In this document: positions 21,838 through 31,721 of the stretch, one piece after another
Numbering within the stretch: position 1 is the stretch's first letter
Layout: each line of letters opens with the position of its first letter
Assembly: GCA_943788115.1 (NCBI GenBank)
Contig: CALSPA010000002.1
Span: 56,976-120,975, forward strand
DNA length: 64,000 nucleotides
Origin: an uncultured Flavobacteriales bacterium
GTDB taxonomy: Bacteria > Bacteroidota > Bacteroidia > Flavobacteriales_D > Parvicellaceae
Direction: 5' to 3'
The notes under the pieces: model-generated
Databases searched by the model: none
Told to the model about the DNA's origin: nothing
The model's input: the letters and a program-made list of their open reading frames with translations, nothing else
Position numbers and translations under genes: made by a program

Positions 21838-22699
21838 AAAATCTGCATTAGGAAAAGGATTAAGTGCTTTACTTGAAAATAGCAGTACAGATATTACAAC
21901 AAATAATTCTAGTACTAACCAACAATTATTAAGTAATATTTCTAGAATACCATTAAATCAAATTGAAACGAATCCTTTTCAACCAAGAACACATTTTAAA
22001 AAAGAAGCGTTAATTGAACTTTCACAATCAATTAAAGAACATGGAATAATACAACCAATTACCGTTAGAAAAATTGGAAACAATAGATTTCAAATTATTT
22101 CTGGTGAAAGAAGATTTAAAGCTTCTGAAATTGCAGGACTAAACGAAATACCAGTCTATATCAGATTAGCAGATGATCAGAGCATGTTGGAAATGGCAAT
22201 TATTGAAAATGTACAACGATCAGATTTAAACGCTATAGAGATTGGTCTAAGTTATAAAAGGTTAATTGACGAATGTGACATTTCTCAAAATGAATTAAGT
22301 AACCGAATTGGAAAAAACCGCTCTACTATCGCTAATTTCATAAGAATTTTAAAGCTTCCCGAAGAAATTCAAATTGGCGTAAGAGACAATTTAATAACTA
22401 TGGGCCATGCAAGAGCATTACTTTCTTTTGATAATGAAAAAGAAATGCTTAAAGCATATCAAGAAATTTTAAAAAACAAGCTTTCTGTAAGAAACACGGA
22501 GAAACTTGGAGCTATTAAGAAAGCTAAAACACCAATTGCACTTTCAAGGTTTGAAAAAAGAATGCAATCAGAGCTAGCTTTAAATTTTGAATCAAACGTT
22601 AAAATAAACAAAGGAAATAAGGGTAATGGTAAAATTGTTATCCCATTTAAAAACGACAATGATTTAAATAGAATTTTAGAATTATTAGACAACCAATGA
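21827..22699 (+). CDS. parB: ParB/RepB/Spo0J partition protein
   Basis: [51 protein letters not shown]. Confidence 0.95.
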   Translation: MNSKKSALGKGLSALLENSSTDITTNNSSTNQQLLSNISRIPLNQIETNPFQPRTHFKKEALIELSQSIKEHGIIQPITVRKIGNNRFQIISGERRFKASEIAGLNEIPVYIRLADDQSMLEMAIIENVQRSDLNAIEIGLSYKRLIDECDISQNELSNRIGKNRSTIANFIRILKLPEEIQIGVRDNLITMGHARALLSFDNEKEMLKAYQEILKNKLSVRNTEKLGAIKKAKTPIALSRFEKRMQSELALNFESNVKINKGNKGNGKIVIPFKNDNDLNRILELLDNQ

Positions 22700-23235
22700 A
22701 ACTAGTCATTTTTCTTGCTCTATTTTTTACAATAGGAAATTCGTATTGTCAAGATACAACTAAAAACAACTTACACAGCCCCAAAAAATCAGCGATTCTA
22801 TCTTTATGCCTTCCTAGTGCTGGTCAATTTTACAACCATGCTAACAGATTAAATAAAAAGAAAAATAATTTATGGTGGAAAATCCCCATTATATATGGAG
22901 GGCTTGGAACTTCTGTTTTCTTTTTGTTAGATAATAATAAAGAATACAATGTTATAAAAAACGAAAGACTTTTACGTTTAAATACTGGCCAAATTAATGC
23001 TTATCCTCTTTACACATCTTCTCAGCTTAAAATAATTCAAAATGATTATAGAAGATGGAGAGATCTTTCAGTAATTTCAATTCTAGCTGTTTATTTATTA
23101 CAAGTTATTGATGCTAGTGTTGAGGGTCATTTAATTCATTTTGACAATTCTGATAATTTATCTTTAAACATAAAACCCTTAAACAATTACAACAATTTTA
23201 ATAATATGCAGCTAAGTATTCTGTATCGTTTTTAA
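22696..23235 (+). CDS. DUF5683-type membrane protein
   Basis: SPKKSAILSLCLPSAGQFYNHANRLNKKKNNLWWKIPIIYGGLG. Confidence 0.8.
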   Translation: MKLVIFLALFFTIGNSYCQDTTKNNLHSPKKSAILSLCLPSAGQFYNHANRLNKKKNNLWWKIPIIYGGLGTSVFFLLDNNKEYNVIKNERLLRLNTGQINAYPLYTSSQLKIIQNDYRRWRDLSVISILAVYLLQVIDASVEGHLIHFDNSDNLSLNIKPLNNYNNFNNMQLSILYRF

Positions 23236-23300
23236 TATTTACTATCCACAATTAAAAATACATGTATAATTTAATTAATTTCAACCCACATTAGGCTATT

Positions 23301-24794
23301 ATGGAAAAATACGACTTATGTGTAATTGGTGCTGGTCCATCTGGATATGCTGCAGCAATGAGGGCAATTGATTTTGGAAAAAAAGTTGTACTTATTGAAA
23401 AAGATAAAATTGGTGGTGCTGGGTTGTATAATGGTGCTTTAACATCTAAAACAATGTGGGAACTCTCTCAGAAAGTGAGAACAGTTAACACTAGCATTGT
23501 ATCATCTGGTAGAAGCAAATTTGACATAAGCTGGGAACAGGTAAAAACCACCATGCAAGAAGCTGTTTTCGATCGCAAATTTCAATACTCTTGTCACATT
23601 AAACTTTTACAATCAGAAGAGCTAAACCAATGTTTTAAATACGAAAGAGGTTTCGCTAGTTTTATTGATAATCATAAAGTTAAAATCCAAAAGTCTAACG
23701 GGAATTTAAAAGAAATATATGCAGATAACATAATTATCGCTATTGGAAGTACTCCAAGACATTTGCCAAATATTAAAGTTGATGAGCAAATAATTTTAAC
23801 AAGCAATGGAGTTGATTCAATGAATGATTTCCCAAAAAGCATGGTTATTGTTGGTGCTGGAGTAATTGGATGTGAATACGCTACCATGTTTTCTAATTTT
23901 GGAAAAACTAAAATTTATTTAATTGATAGAGCAGATAAAATTCTACCTTTTGAAGATGAAGATATCTCTAATTTAATTGGAAATAATTTAACAAAAAACG
24001 GTGTTACCATTCATCAAAATGCAAATTTAGAGAGACTTGAGGTTAAAGATGGTGAAGTTGAATATGAACTATCTTATAAAGATGGTAAAAGAGAGGTTAT
24101 TAGAGTTGAAAAGGCACTACTTTCTGTTGGAAGAGTTCTAAATATAAAAGGCCTTGAAATGGAAAACGCTGGAGTTAAGCTTAGTAAAAGAGGAATTCAT
24201 ATTGGAGATACGGACACTCAAACAAATATCCCAAACATTTATACAGTAGGAGATGCTAGTGGACACATTGCACTAGTAAACATTGGTGAATTAGAAGCCC
24301 GTCATGCTGTTGAAAGAATTTTTGATAATAAAAAAGAAAAACTCAACTACACAAACATAAGCACCATTATGTTTTTACAACCCGAAGTTGCCGCTGTGGG
24401 GATGAATGAAAAACAATGTCTAGATAACAATATTCCTGTTAAAATTGTAAAACTAGATTACTCTTGCATTGCTAGGGCAATTGCAATGAGGAAAACCGAA
24501 GGGTTTTTCAAAATTATTGTATCTAACGATAAAGAAATGAAAATTTTGGGAATGAGAGCTGTTGGTGAGCACGCATCTAGTGCCATACAAGCTGTTGCGC
24601 TTTTAATTAACATGAACAAAGGAATTCATGAATTAGCTGAATTAGTTCACCCTCATCCATCAATTATTGAAGGGGTTCAAGAATGTGTAAGAATGCTACT
24701 TAACAAATCTATTTTTAAATCTTCTATTTTCAAAGACAAATTGTGGTGTTACAGTTGTGTAGATGGAGTAAAAACACATCTTCAAAGATTGTAA
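23301..24794 (+). CDS. NAD(P)/FAD-dependent oxidoreductase, dihydrolipoyl dehydrogenase-like, lacking the redox-active Cys pair
   Basis: VIGAGPSGYAAAMRA; MVIVGAGVIGCEYATMF; HPHPSIIEG; expected CxxxxC region reads GGAGLYNGALTSK. Confidence 0.88.
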   Translation: MEKYDLCVIGAGPSGYAAAMRAIDFGKKVVLIEKDKIGGAGLYNGALTSKTMWELSQKVRTVNTSIVSSGRSKFDISWEQVKTTMQEAVFDRKFQYSCHIKLLQSEELNQCFKYERGFASFIDNHKVKIQKSNGNLKEIYADNIIIAIGSTPRHLPNIKVDEQIILTSNGVDSMNDFPKSMVIVGAGVIGCEYATMFSNFGKTKIYLIDRADKILPFEDEDISNLIGNNLTKNGVTIHQNANLERLEVKDGEVEYELSYKDGKREVIRVEKALLSVGRVLNIKGLEMENAGVKLSKRGIHIGDTDTQTNIPNIYTVGDASGHIALVNIGELEARHAVERIFDNKKEKLNYTNISTIMFLQPEVAAVGMNEKQCLDNNIPVKIVKLDYSCIARAIAMRKTEGFFKIIVSNDKEMKILGMRAVGEHASSAIQAVALLINMNKGIHELAELVHPHPSIIEGVQECVRMLLNKSIFKSSIFKDKLWCYSCVDGVKTHLQRL

Positions 24795-24869
24795 CCAGAC
24801 ATCCTTTTATAATTGTTTTACGTCTTGTTTAATGTAATAAGGTTAACTATATTTATAATAAAAAAAGTA

Positions 24870-27800
24870 ATGACTCATAAATTATCATTCAAAGCTTTCA
24901 GAAATCTTTTATTTTTTCTTTTAACTGTATCGTTTATACAATTTTCAGCTCAAAATAATGTTCCAAATAAAATCAATTACCAAGCAGTAGCTCACAGTCT
25001 AAATGGCGAAACTTTTAGCAACGAATCTATTGATGTTAAAATTGCGTTGTATTCTGGACCAGCAAGTGGCCAATTAATTTGGGAAGAAACACATAATTTA
25101 ACCACTAATGATTATGGTCTTTTCAGTTTAACCATTGGAATGGGGTCCTCTACCAATAATGGATCTGCAACAAATGCAAATGATATTAATTGGAAAGCAA
25201 GTACACATTTTTTAAATGTTCAAGTTGATGTAGGACAGGGTTATGAGGATTTAGGAACCCAACAATTGGTTACTGTTCCTTATGCATTTCATTCTAGAAC
25301 AGCAGATAATGTAATTAACGACCAAATAAATGATGCTGATGCTGATTCAACTAATGAACTAAATACTACTGTAGTTTTAAACGGAACAGATTTAGAAATT
25401 ACAGATGCAGGAGGGACCATTACCACAGACCTAAGTACATTAGGCAGTTCTGATGACCAAAACTTATTACCCCCTTCTCTAAACGGTACAAATCTTACAT
25501 TAGAAATAGAAAATGGAAATCCAACATCTATAGATTTATCATCACTACAGGATGGTGTGGATGATGCAGATAACAACACCACCAATGAACTTCAAACCTT
25601 ATCTCTTTCAGGGAACTCACTTATTCTGAGCATTACAGGTGATACTGTAATAATTCCTAGTAGCACATATAATGCTGGTACAGGAATCGACATTACTGGG
25701 GGAACAATTTCCAATATTGGAGATGCTGATAGTGACACCACTAATGAGTTAATTACAAATGCTGCTCTAGGACCAGCAAATAATTTTCTTATTATAAATG
25801 AAGGTGGCACTTTACACAATATTGATGTATCTGATTTAAACAACTCAGGAACAGATAATCAGAATTTAACAGGAGCAACTTTAACAGGAACTTCGTTACA
25901 GATAGATATAGAAAGTGGTAACTCAGCAATAGTAGACCTTTCTTCTTTACAAGATGGTGTAGACGATGCAGACAACAACCCTGCTAATGAATTTAACACA
26001 GGCGCTAATCTTAATGGTACTAACCTTGAAATAACCGATGGTGGTGGTACTCAAACTGCAGATTTATCTTCTCTAACAGGAACAGACAATCAAAACCTTA
26101 CTAGTGCTAATTTAAGTGGAACTAACCTTACTATTGCCATTCAAAATGGAAATTCCACTACAGTTGATTTAGGTCCTCTTCAAGATGGTGTAGACGATGC
26201 AGACAACAACCCTGCTAATGAATTTAACACAGGCGCTACTCTTAATGGTACTAACCTTGAAATAACCGATGGTGGTGGTACTCAAACTGCAGATTTATCT
26301 TCTCTAACAGGAACAGACAATCAAAACCTTACTGGTGCAACTTTATCAGGAAACACCTTAACCATAGATATTGACAATGGTAATTCCACAACTGCAACAT
26401 TTACTGATTGGGATTCAGATGCCAATGATGACATTACAACTTCAACAACTGCTGGAGGTGATTTAAGTGGTACATATCCCAACCCTACCGTTTCAAAGAT
26501 ACACGGAACAAGTGTTTCCTCTACTGCACCAACTCCAGATCAGTTTTTGGTTTATGATGCTCTAACTAATACTCTAGTATATAAAGATCAACTTAACGAT
26601 TCCGATTGGGAGGTTGGATCAGGTATTATTTATAACGAAAATGAAGATGTTGGTATTGGAACTACCAATCCTACATATAAACTTCATGTTGTAGATAATT
26701 CAACACCAGCAATTAAAAATGTTGCATTATTTGAAACATCACAAAACTACAGTACAATTACAACAAACACTACAAACACAGGTGAAGGTGGTGGTGTTTT
26801 CATGTCAAGGTATCAGGGTAAAAATATTGCATATGTTGGAGGTAATTACAGACCAACAGATGGAGACACAACATCTTTTTTTGGAGTTGGAACACCAAAT
26901 AACGGATCTGGTTCCCCAGAACTTGGGATGAAGATAAACGGAAATTCTAAATCTATTAAATTAGGTACTGATGAAATAAAAATTGGTTTAGAATCTAACC
27001 CAACAAATAACTCAAGTGAAATTGTAATTGGTGCCAATAATATTTATTTTCATGGTAATGAAGATGGAGCTGGAAATATTAATCAAACAGACATATTCAT
27101 TGATGGAGACTTACAATATTCAAATGGAAATCAACAAAATGGTTACATACTTCAGTCTGATGCAAATGGGAATGCTGATTGGGTAGATCCTAGTACAATA
27201 AATCCAGTAATAAACGATTGGACATTAAATGGAACTCATATGTATAATGCTAATACTGGAAATATTGGAATTGGAACTACTAGTCCAAACTCAAAGTTAA
27301 ACATTGTTACAAGTGCTGGTTCTCCACTTTTATTACTAGAAGGTAGTGGTTTAGTTGGAGGTGGATTACATTTTACATACAAAAACACTAACGAAGGATA
27401 TGAAATAAGAGGTGACGATCAGGGGGGGATAAATTTAGAAGCATCTGGGAACCATAAGATAAGTTTTGAAACAAACAATGATGAAAGAATGAGAATAACT
27501 GGCAATGGTAACGTTGGTATTGGAACTGATGCACCACAATCTAAATTACATATCGATGAAATAAGTTCAGACGCAGTTACAATAACAACTGATTGGGGAC
27601 TTACAATGCAACATTACAATTCTGGATATGCGTCAGCAAACGTAACAAGACCTTATCTTCACAAAGCATGGGATGCAAGTAATGGAGATTATTTATACCT
27701 TGGATCTTCTGGTGACAACTCAAATTCTGAGCAAAGTGCCTTTTTACTAACAAGGCTCAATGGTATTCAATTTGGAAAAGGAAATAATTCTGGAAATGGA

Positions 27801-28685
27801 TTATCAACAGAATGGGGAAGATTTGATAACAGTGGCAATTTTGGAATAGGAAAAACTTCTCCTCAAAATATTTTACATTTATCAGGCAACTATACTGCTA
27901 GCGGCATGGTAGGAACTTTTATTGATATACAAAACACTTTTGGTTCCTCATCATCTGCTGCTAAAGTGGGAATAAGATTTAAAACAAGTAACCAAACAGA
28001 TGGATCTCACACTAAAGGAGGTATAATTTATTCAAGAACATCATCTAATGCTAGAGGAGATATACATTTTTTAAATAATAGTAATGATGACTTAAGTGAA
28101 ATTGAAATTTCAAATGACTCCAAAATGGTAATAAAAAACAGTGGTGATGTAGGAATTGGAACAACTACTCCATCTTCAAAATTGGACGTTAATGGCGATG
28201 TAACTGCATCCAATTACAAATATTCTTCTGCAAAAACAAGATATTTAACCATTGGAGAAACTGATTTCAGGTTGGCGCAAACATCTAGCGCTCACATTTA
28301 TAGTAGCTTTAGTACTGGTGGAGTTGGGATCATTGAATCTTCTAATGGAGTAAACGCATTAGTTACTCCAGTTTATCTACCACAAGGTGCTACAGTTAGT
28401 TCTGTTGATGTGTATTATGTTGATAATTCTTTTTCAAATATGACTTTTACATTTGGAAGTAGAAGTCTTACAGGAACTGCTTCCACAATTTCAACATTTG
28501 CTACTAATAGTATTTCTTCTATAGTTAATTCAACGTCAATGAGTGGAGTAAGTGGAACACAAATTGACAACGAGTATAATAGTTATTATTTGCGTATTTA
28601 TTCAAATGGATGGCCAAGTGGAACATCAAAAACAATGGATATTAAAACAGTGAAAATTACTTATACAGTTTCTGAAACTGATTAA
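24870..28685 (+). CDS. Large secreted tail-fibre/adhesin-like repeat protein
   Basis: Signal peptide; N-domain NYQAVAHSLNGETFSNESIDVKIALYSG shared with 29265 ORF; repeated DGVDDADNNxANEFNTGAxLNGTNLEITDGGGTQTADLSSLTGTDNQNLT; VGIGTTxPxxKLxV repeats. ATG at 24870 preferred over track start 24813. Confidence 0.85.
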   Translation: MTHKLSFKAFRNLLFFLLTVSFIQFSAQNNVPNKINYQAVAHSLNGETFSNESIDVKIALYSGPASGQLIWEETHNLTTNDYGLFSLTIGMGSSTNNGSATNANDINWKASTHFLNVQVDVGQGYEDLGTQQLVTVPYAFHSRTADNVINDQINDADADSTNELNTTVVLNGTDLEITDAGGTITTDLSTLGSSDDQNLLPPSLNGTNLTLEIENGNPTSIDLSSLQDGVDDADNNTTNELQTLSLSGNSLILSITGDTVIIPSSTYNAGTGIDITGGTISNIGDADSDTTNELITNAALGPANNFLIINEGGTLHNIDVSDLNNSGTDNQNLTGATLTGTSLQIDIESGNSAIVDLSSLQDGVDDADNNPANEFNTGANLNGTNLEITDGGGTQTADLSSLTGTDNQNLTSANLSGTNLTIAIQNGNSTTVDLGPLQDGVDDADNNPANEFNTGATLNGTNLEITDGGGTQTADLSSLTGTDNQNLTGATLSGNTLTIDIDNGNSTTATFTDWDSDANDDITTSTTAGGDLSGTYPNPTVSKIHGTSVSSTAPTPDQFLVYDALTNTLVYKDQLNDSDWEVGSGIIYNENEDVGIGTTNPTYKLHVVDNSTPAIKNVALFETSQNYSTITTNTTNTGEGGGVFMSRYQGKNIAYVGGNYRPTDGDTTSFFGVGTPNNGSGSPELGMKINGNSKSIKLGTDEIKIGLESNPTNNSSEIVIGANNIYFHGNEDGAGNINQTDIFIDGDLQYSNGNQQNGYILQSDANGNADWVDPSTINPVINDWTLNGTHMYNANTGNIGIGTTSPNSKLNIVTSAGSPLLLLEGSGLVGGGLHFTYKNTNEGYEIRGDDQGGINLEASGNHKISFETNNDERMRITGNGNVGIGTDAPQSKLHIDEISSDAVTITTDWGLTMQHYNSGYASANVTRPYLHKAWDASNGDYLYLGSSGDNSNSEQSAFLLTRLNGIQFGKGNNSGNGLSTEWGRFDNSGNFGIGKTSPQNILHLSGNYTASGMVGTFIDIQNTFGSSSSAAKVGIRFKTSNQTDGSHTKGGIIYSRTSSNARGDIHFLNNSNDDLSEIEISNDSKMVIKNSGDVGIGTTTPSSKLDVNGDVTASNYKYSSAKTRYLTIGETDFRLAQTSSAHIYSSFSTGGVGIIESSNGVNALVTPVYLPQGATVSSVDVYYVDNSFSNMTFTFGSRSLTGTASTISTFATNSISSIVNSTSMSGVSGTQIDNEYNSYYLRIYSNGWPSGTSKTMDIKTVKITYTVSETD
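25950..26102 (+). repeat. Intragenic repeat copy 1 (153 bp)
   Basis: Begins caagatggtgtagacgatgcagacaacaaccctgc and ends caatcaaaaccttact; matches 26181-26333 with one difference seen (gctaatc vs gctactc). Confidence 0.9.
26181..26333 (+). repeat. Intragenic repeat copy 2 (153 bp), offset 231 bp (77 codons)
   Basis: Near-identical to 25950-26102. Confidence 0.9.
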
Positions 28686-28715
28686 TCTTAATTCTTATAA
28701 ATAATAACTTTAAAT

Positions 28716-29231
28716 ATGTCATTCATAAAATACACACTCTTAATTTTACTTTCATTTTGGATGGTATCTAGTTATGCTCAAAACATTGTGCTGTCTAGAC
28801 AGGTTATTGGCTCTTATGGTTCTTCTCACCAGACAAGCTCTTTTATTGTTATGGATAATGTTGGAGAAGTTGCAGTAAAAACAGAATCATCAACCTCTAT
28901 TATTCTATCTCAAGGTTTTGAACAAAGTAATTACTCAATTAGCCCAGTTACAATAGAATTAACACCGCCTAATGCTTTTAGTCCAGATGGTGACGGTACA
29001 AACGACACCTGGATATTACCAATTAATGAGTTATACGCTGAAAACAAAGTAGTTGTTTTTAATAGATGGGGAGAAATTATTAGAGAATTTTCTAATTACA
29101 ATAACTTTGACATTGTATGGAATGGAACCAATAAGAACAATGTACAAGTTAGTGAAGGAACTTACTTTTATGTTATTGAAGTAAGCTCACAAAATATTTC
29201 AACAAGCGGATGGGTTCAGATTGTAAGATAA
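28716..29231 (+). CDS. Gliding motility-associated C-terminal domain protein (T9SS type B signal)
   Basis: PPNAFSPDGDGTNDTWILP...VVVFNRWGEIIREFSNY...WNGTNKNNVQVSEGTYFYVIE. Confidence 0.9.
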   Translation: MSFIKYTLLILLSFWMVSSYAQNIVLSRQVIGSYGSSHQTSSFIVMDNVGEVAVKTESSTSIILSQGFEQSNYSISPVTIELTPPNAFSPDGDGTNDTWILPINELYAENKVVVFNRWGEIIREFSNYNNFDIVWNGTNKNNVQVSEGTYFYVIEVSSQNISTSGWVQIVR

Positions 29232-29264
29232 TTCTTAACTTCATTTTAATTAAAACTACCTATA

Positions 29265-31085
29265 ATGAACTTTTTTAAATTCCTAACTCTCTTTCTTTTT
29301 ATTGCTGGACTAAATCAAATAAATGCTCAATCATACCCTAAGCTTGTAAATTATCAAGCTATTGCTTCGGATTTAAATGGAGATCCTTTAGTGCAACAAG
29401 ATATTGAAGTACAAATAAGTATTATCGAGACTTCACCCAATGGTACAATATCATTTCAAGAAGGTCATCAAACAACAACAAATAATAGTGGCTTATTTAC
29501 TTTATTAATAGGGTCTGGTGACCCAACTGCAAATGGAACATCTAACGTTTTTGGAGGTATCGGTTGGGAAACGGGGGTTTATTATCTGAATGTTAAAATA
29601 AATATAAATGATGGTAATGGGTTTCAAGATTTAGGCACACAACAATTAGTAGCTGTCCCCTACGCTTTTCAAGCTAAGAAAGCTGAAACTGTTATGTATC
29701 CAACACTTTCTACTTTAGCAGATTTAAACAACGGTACTTTTATTTATTATAATGAAGCTGGCATTAGTAATACTTTTGATGCCAACACTCATTTTGACAC
29801 ACAAAATAGTAACATCTCAATTTCTGGCACTGGTTTATCATCAAGCCCTTACATATTAAGCTTCAATGAAGTTGATGGTAGTACAACCAATGAACTTCAA
29901 GATATTTCTTTAAATGGAACTGACCTTGCTATTTCTTCTGGATCAACAATTGATTTATCCGGATTATCAGGATCTAGTCTATGGAATTCAGGAATAAGTG
30001 GAGCTGGTAATAGCTTTATACATAACTCTACCGATTTAGTAGGAATAGGTATTAACCCTCCTAGCTTTCCTCTTCATGTAAACACATCTTCTTCTGAAAG
30101 ATCAGCTTATTTCTATAACAACACTAATTCTTCAAATGATACTTATGGACTATATTCTGGTGCTTGGGGTTTAGGAAGTGGAGACAATTACGCTGGTGCA
30201 TTTGATGCTGTTGGTAGCAGTGGAACAAATTATGCAATACGTGCATATGCCTCCGGTGGAAGTACTAACTGGGCAGGATATTTTGTTGGAGATGTAAATA
30301 TTAGTGGATCATTAAAAATAGATGATGGATCTAATCCATATAAACTACCAACTTCTGATGGAGCTCCAAATCAGATTATGACTACAGATGGATCTGGCAA
30401 TCTTTCTTGGCAAAATTCAGCTATCGATACTGATTGGAATATTAGTAACAATGATTTATTTAGTGGAGTTACTGGGAATGTTGGAATAGGTACTACAACT
30501 CCAGCTTCCAAATTACATGTAGATGGCGAAATAAGAATGACAGGTGCAACAGGTGGACTTTATTTTCTAGGCCAAGGTGGATCATATGTTTACAAAACGT
30601 ATGTTGATGCAGGTGGAAATTACAAAATTGAGTATAACAATGGCACAGCAAGTTTCCGTTTTGCCGGAAACAATCTATTTTTAGGTGAAGGGTTTGTTGG
30701 TTCAGGTCCACGTTTAACAGTAGGTAATTCTGGAGATGGATCAATTGCAGTTGGAAATTCCTGGACAGTATTTTCAGACAAAAGGTTTAAAATGAACATA
30801 AGCCCAATTAAAAACTCTTTGGACTTAGTGATGTCTTTAAATGGCGTAACTTATGATTGGAAACAGTCTGGAAATAAAGACATTGGTTTCATTGCTCAGG
30901 AAGTTGAGGAAATTCTACCATTTATTGTTCATACTAATGAAAAAACAGATTACAAATCTATGGATTATTCAAGAATCACTCCAATCTTAGTAGAAGCCAT
31001 TCAAGAGCAACAAAAAATGATAGACAACCTTAAGAAAAAAATCAATGAATTAGAAAACAAACAAAAGAAAAATCTAAGTAAATAA
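29265..31085 (+). CDS. Tail-fibre-like secreted protein with C-terminal S74 (intramolecular chaperone) domain
   Basis: Signal peptide; FSDKRFKMNISPIKNSLDLVMSLNGVTYDWKQSGNKDIGFIAQEVEEILP...YSRITPILVEAIQEQQKMID. Confidence 0.92.
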   Translation: MNFFKFLTLFLFIAGLNQINAQSYPKLVNYQAIASDLNGDPLVQQDIEVQISIIETSPNGTISFQEGHQTTTNNSGLFTLLIGSGDPTANGTSNVFGGIGWETGVYYLNVKININDGNGFQDLGTQQLVAVPYAFQAKKAETVMYPTLSTLADLNNGTFIYYNEAGISNTFDANTHFDTQNSNISISGTGLSSSPYILSFNEVDGSTTNELQDISLNGTDLAISSGSTIDLSGLSGSSLWNSGISGAGNSFIHNSTDLVGIGINPPSFPLHVNTSSSERSAYFYNNTNSSNDTYGLYSGAWGLGSGDNYAGAFDAVGSSGTNYAIRAYASGGSTNWAGYFVGDVNISGSLKIDDGSNPYKLPTSDGAPNQIMTTDGSGNLSWQNSAIDTDWNISNNDLFSGVTGNVGIGTTTPASKLHVDGEIRMTGATGGLYFLGQGGSYVYKTYVDAGGNYKIEYNNGTASFRFAGNNLFLGEGFVGSGPRLTVGNSGDGSIAVGNSWTVFSDKRFKMNISPIKNSLDLVMSLNGVTYDWKQSGNKDIGFIAQEVEEILPFIVHTNEKTDYKSMDYSRITPILVEAIQEQQKMIDNLKKKINELENKQKKNLSK

Positions 31086-31106
31086 TATTATTTCTTTTAA
31101 CAGGTT

Positions 31107-31190
31107 TAGTCAAATTCCTAACTCTCTTTCTTTTTATCGCTGGACTAAATTCAATTAATGCTCAATCATGTCCTAAGCTTGTAAATAATC
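31107..31190 (+). pseudogene. 5'-end remnant of a paralogue of the 29265 gene
   Basis: aaattcctaactctctttctttttatcgctggactaaattcaattaatgctcaatcatgtcctaagcttgtaaat closely matches the signal-peptide start of the 29265 gene; no matching ATG. Confidence 0.75.
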
Positions 31191-31656
31191 ATGGTCTAGT
31201 ATCATTCTGGCTTCCTGGCTCCCCCCTACTTATTCGAATTACAGATTTTATTTCCCCAATATTAAAAAAGCTAACAAAGTTACTCTGTGTACTTAATATC
31301 ATTTTTTTTGAATTTACAGGTTCAATTTTGAAAACACCATCAATGTATTGATCAGCTTTAAGAAAAATTTGGTCATGAGCTAATAATTCCCACTCACCAG
31401 TTACGAAATAATTTAGCGTATCATTTGTATAATACTCACCTCTTACTAAACCATTTTCAAGCATATATACTTTGTAAACACCAGAACCATCTACATAATT
31501 TGGAAGTATAGCTCCCATTTGATTAGTAGTTCCTCCATCCACTTCAACGGCATCTAAATACCATTCTCCTTTAATCATGTAGTTATGATGAATTTTATAA
31601 CAAGAAGAAGAAAGAATAAAAACTAAAACAATTAATAAAAAAGATTTGATATTCAT
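31189..31656 (-). CDS. Small lipoprotein, lipocalin-like/hypothetical
   Basis: Lipobox LSSSC; 155 aa; C-terminus abuts the remnant at 31190. Confidence 0.65.
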   Translation of the reverse strand: MNIKSFLLIVLVFILSSSCYKIHHNYMIKGEWYLDAVEVDGGTTNQMGAILPNYVDGSGVYKVYMLENGLVRGEYYTNDTLNYFVTGEWELLAHDQIFLKADQYIDGVFKIEPVNSKKMILSTQSNFVSFFNIGEIKSVIRISRGEPGSQNDTRP

Positions 31657-31721
31657 TTATGTTGAATTATGTTCTAATATAATAAATTTACTTTTCTTTA
31701 CATTATAATTAATTTAATAGA

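Noticed and set aside
25289-25843. Minus-strand ORFs within the adhesin repeats
   Set aside because: Low-complexity repeat DNA leaves antisense frames open; no independent start or domain signal.
25950-26333. CRISPR-like or direct-repeat array
   Set aside because: Repeats are long, in-frame protein repeats inside an ORF, not short palindromic repeats with unique spacers.
24813-31085. Prophage remnant (tail-fibre-like annotation)
   Set aside because: No capsid, terminase, integrase or other phage genes. Signal peptides and T9SS context point to cellular surface proteins.
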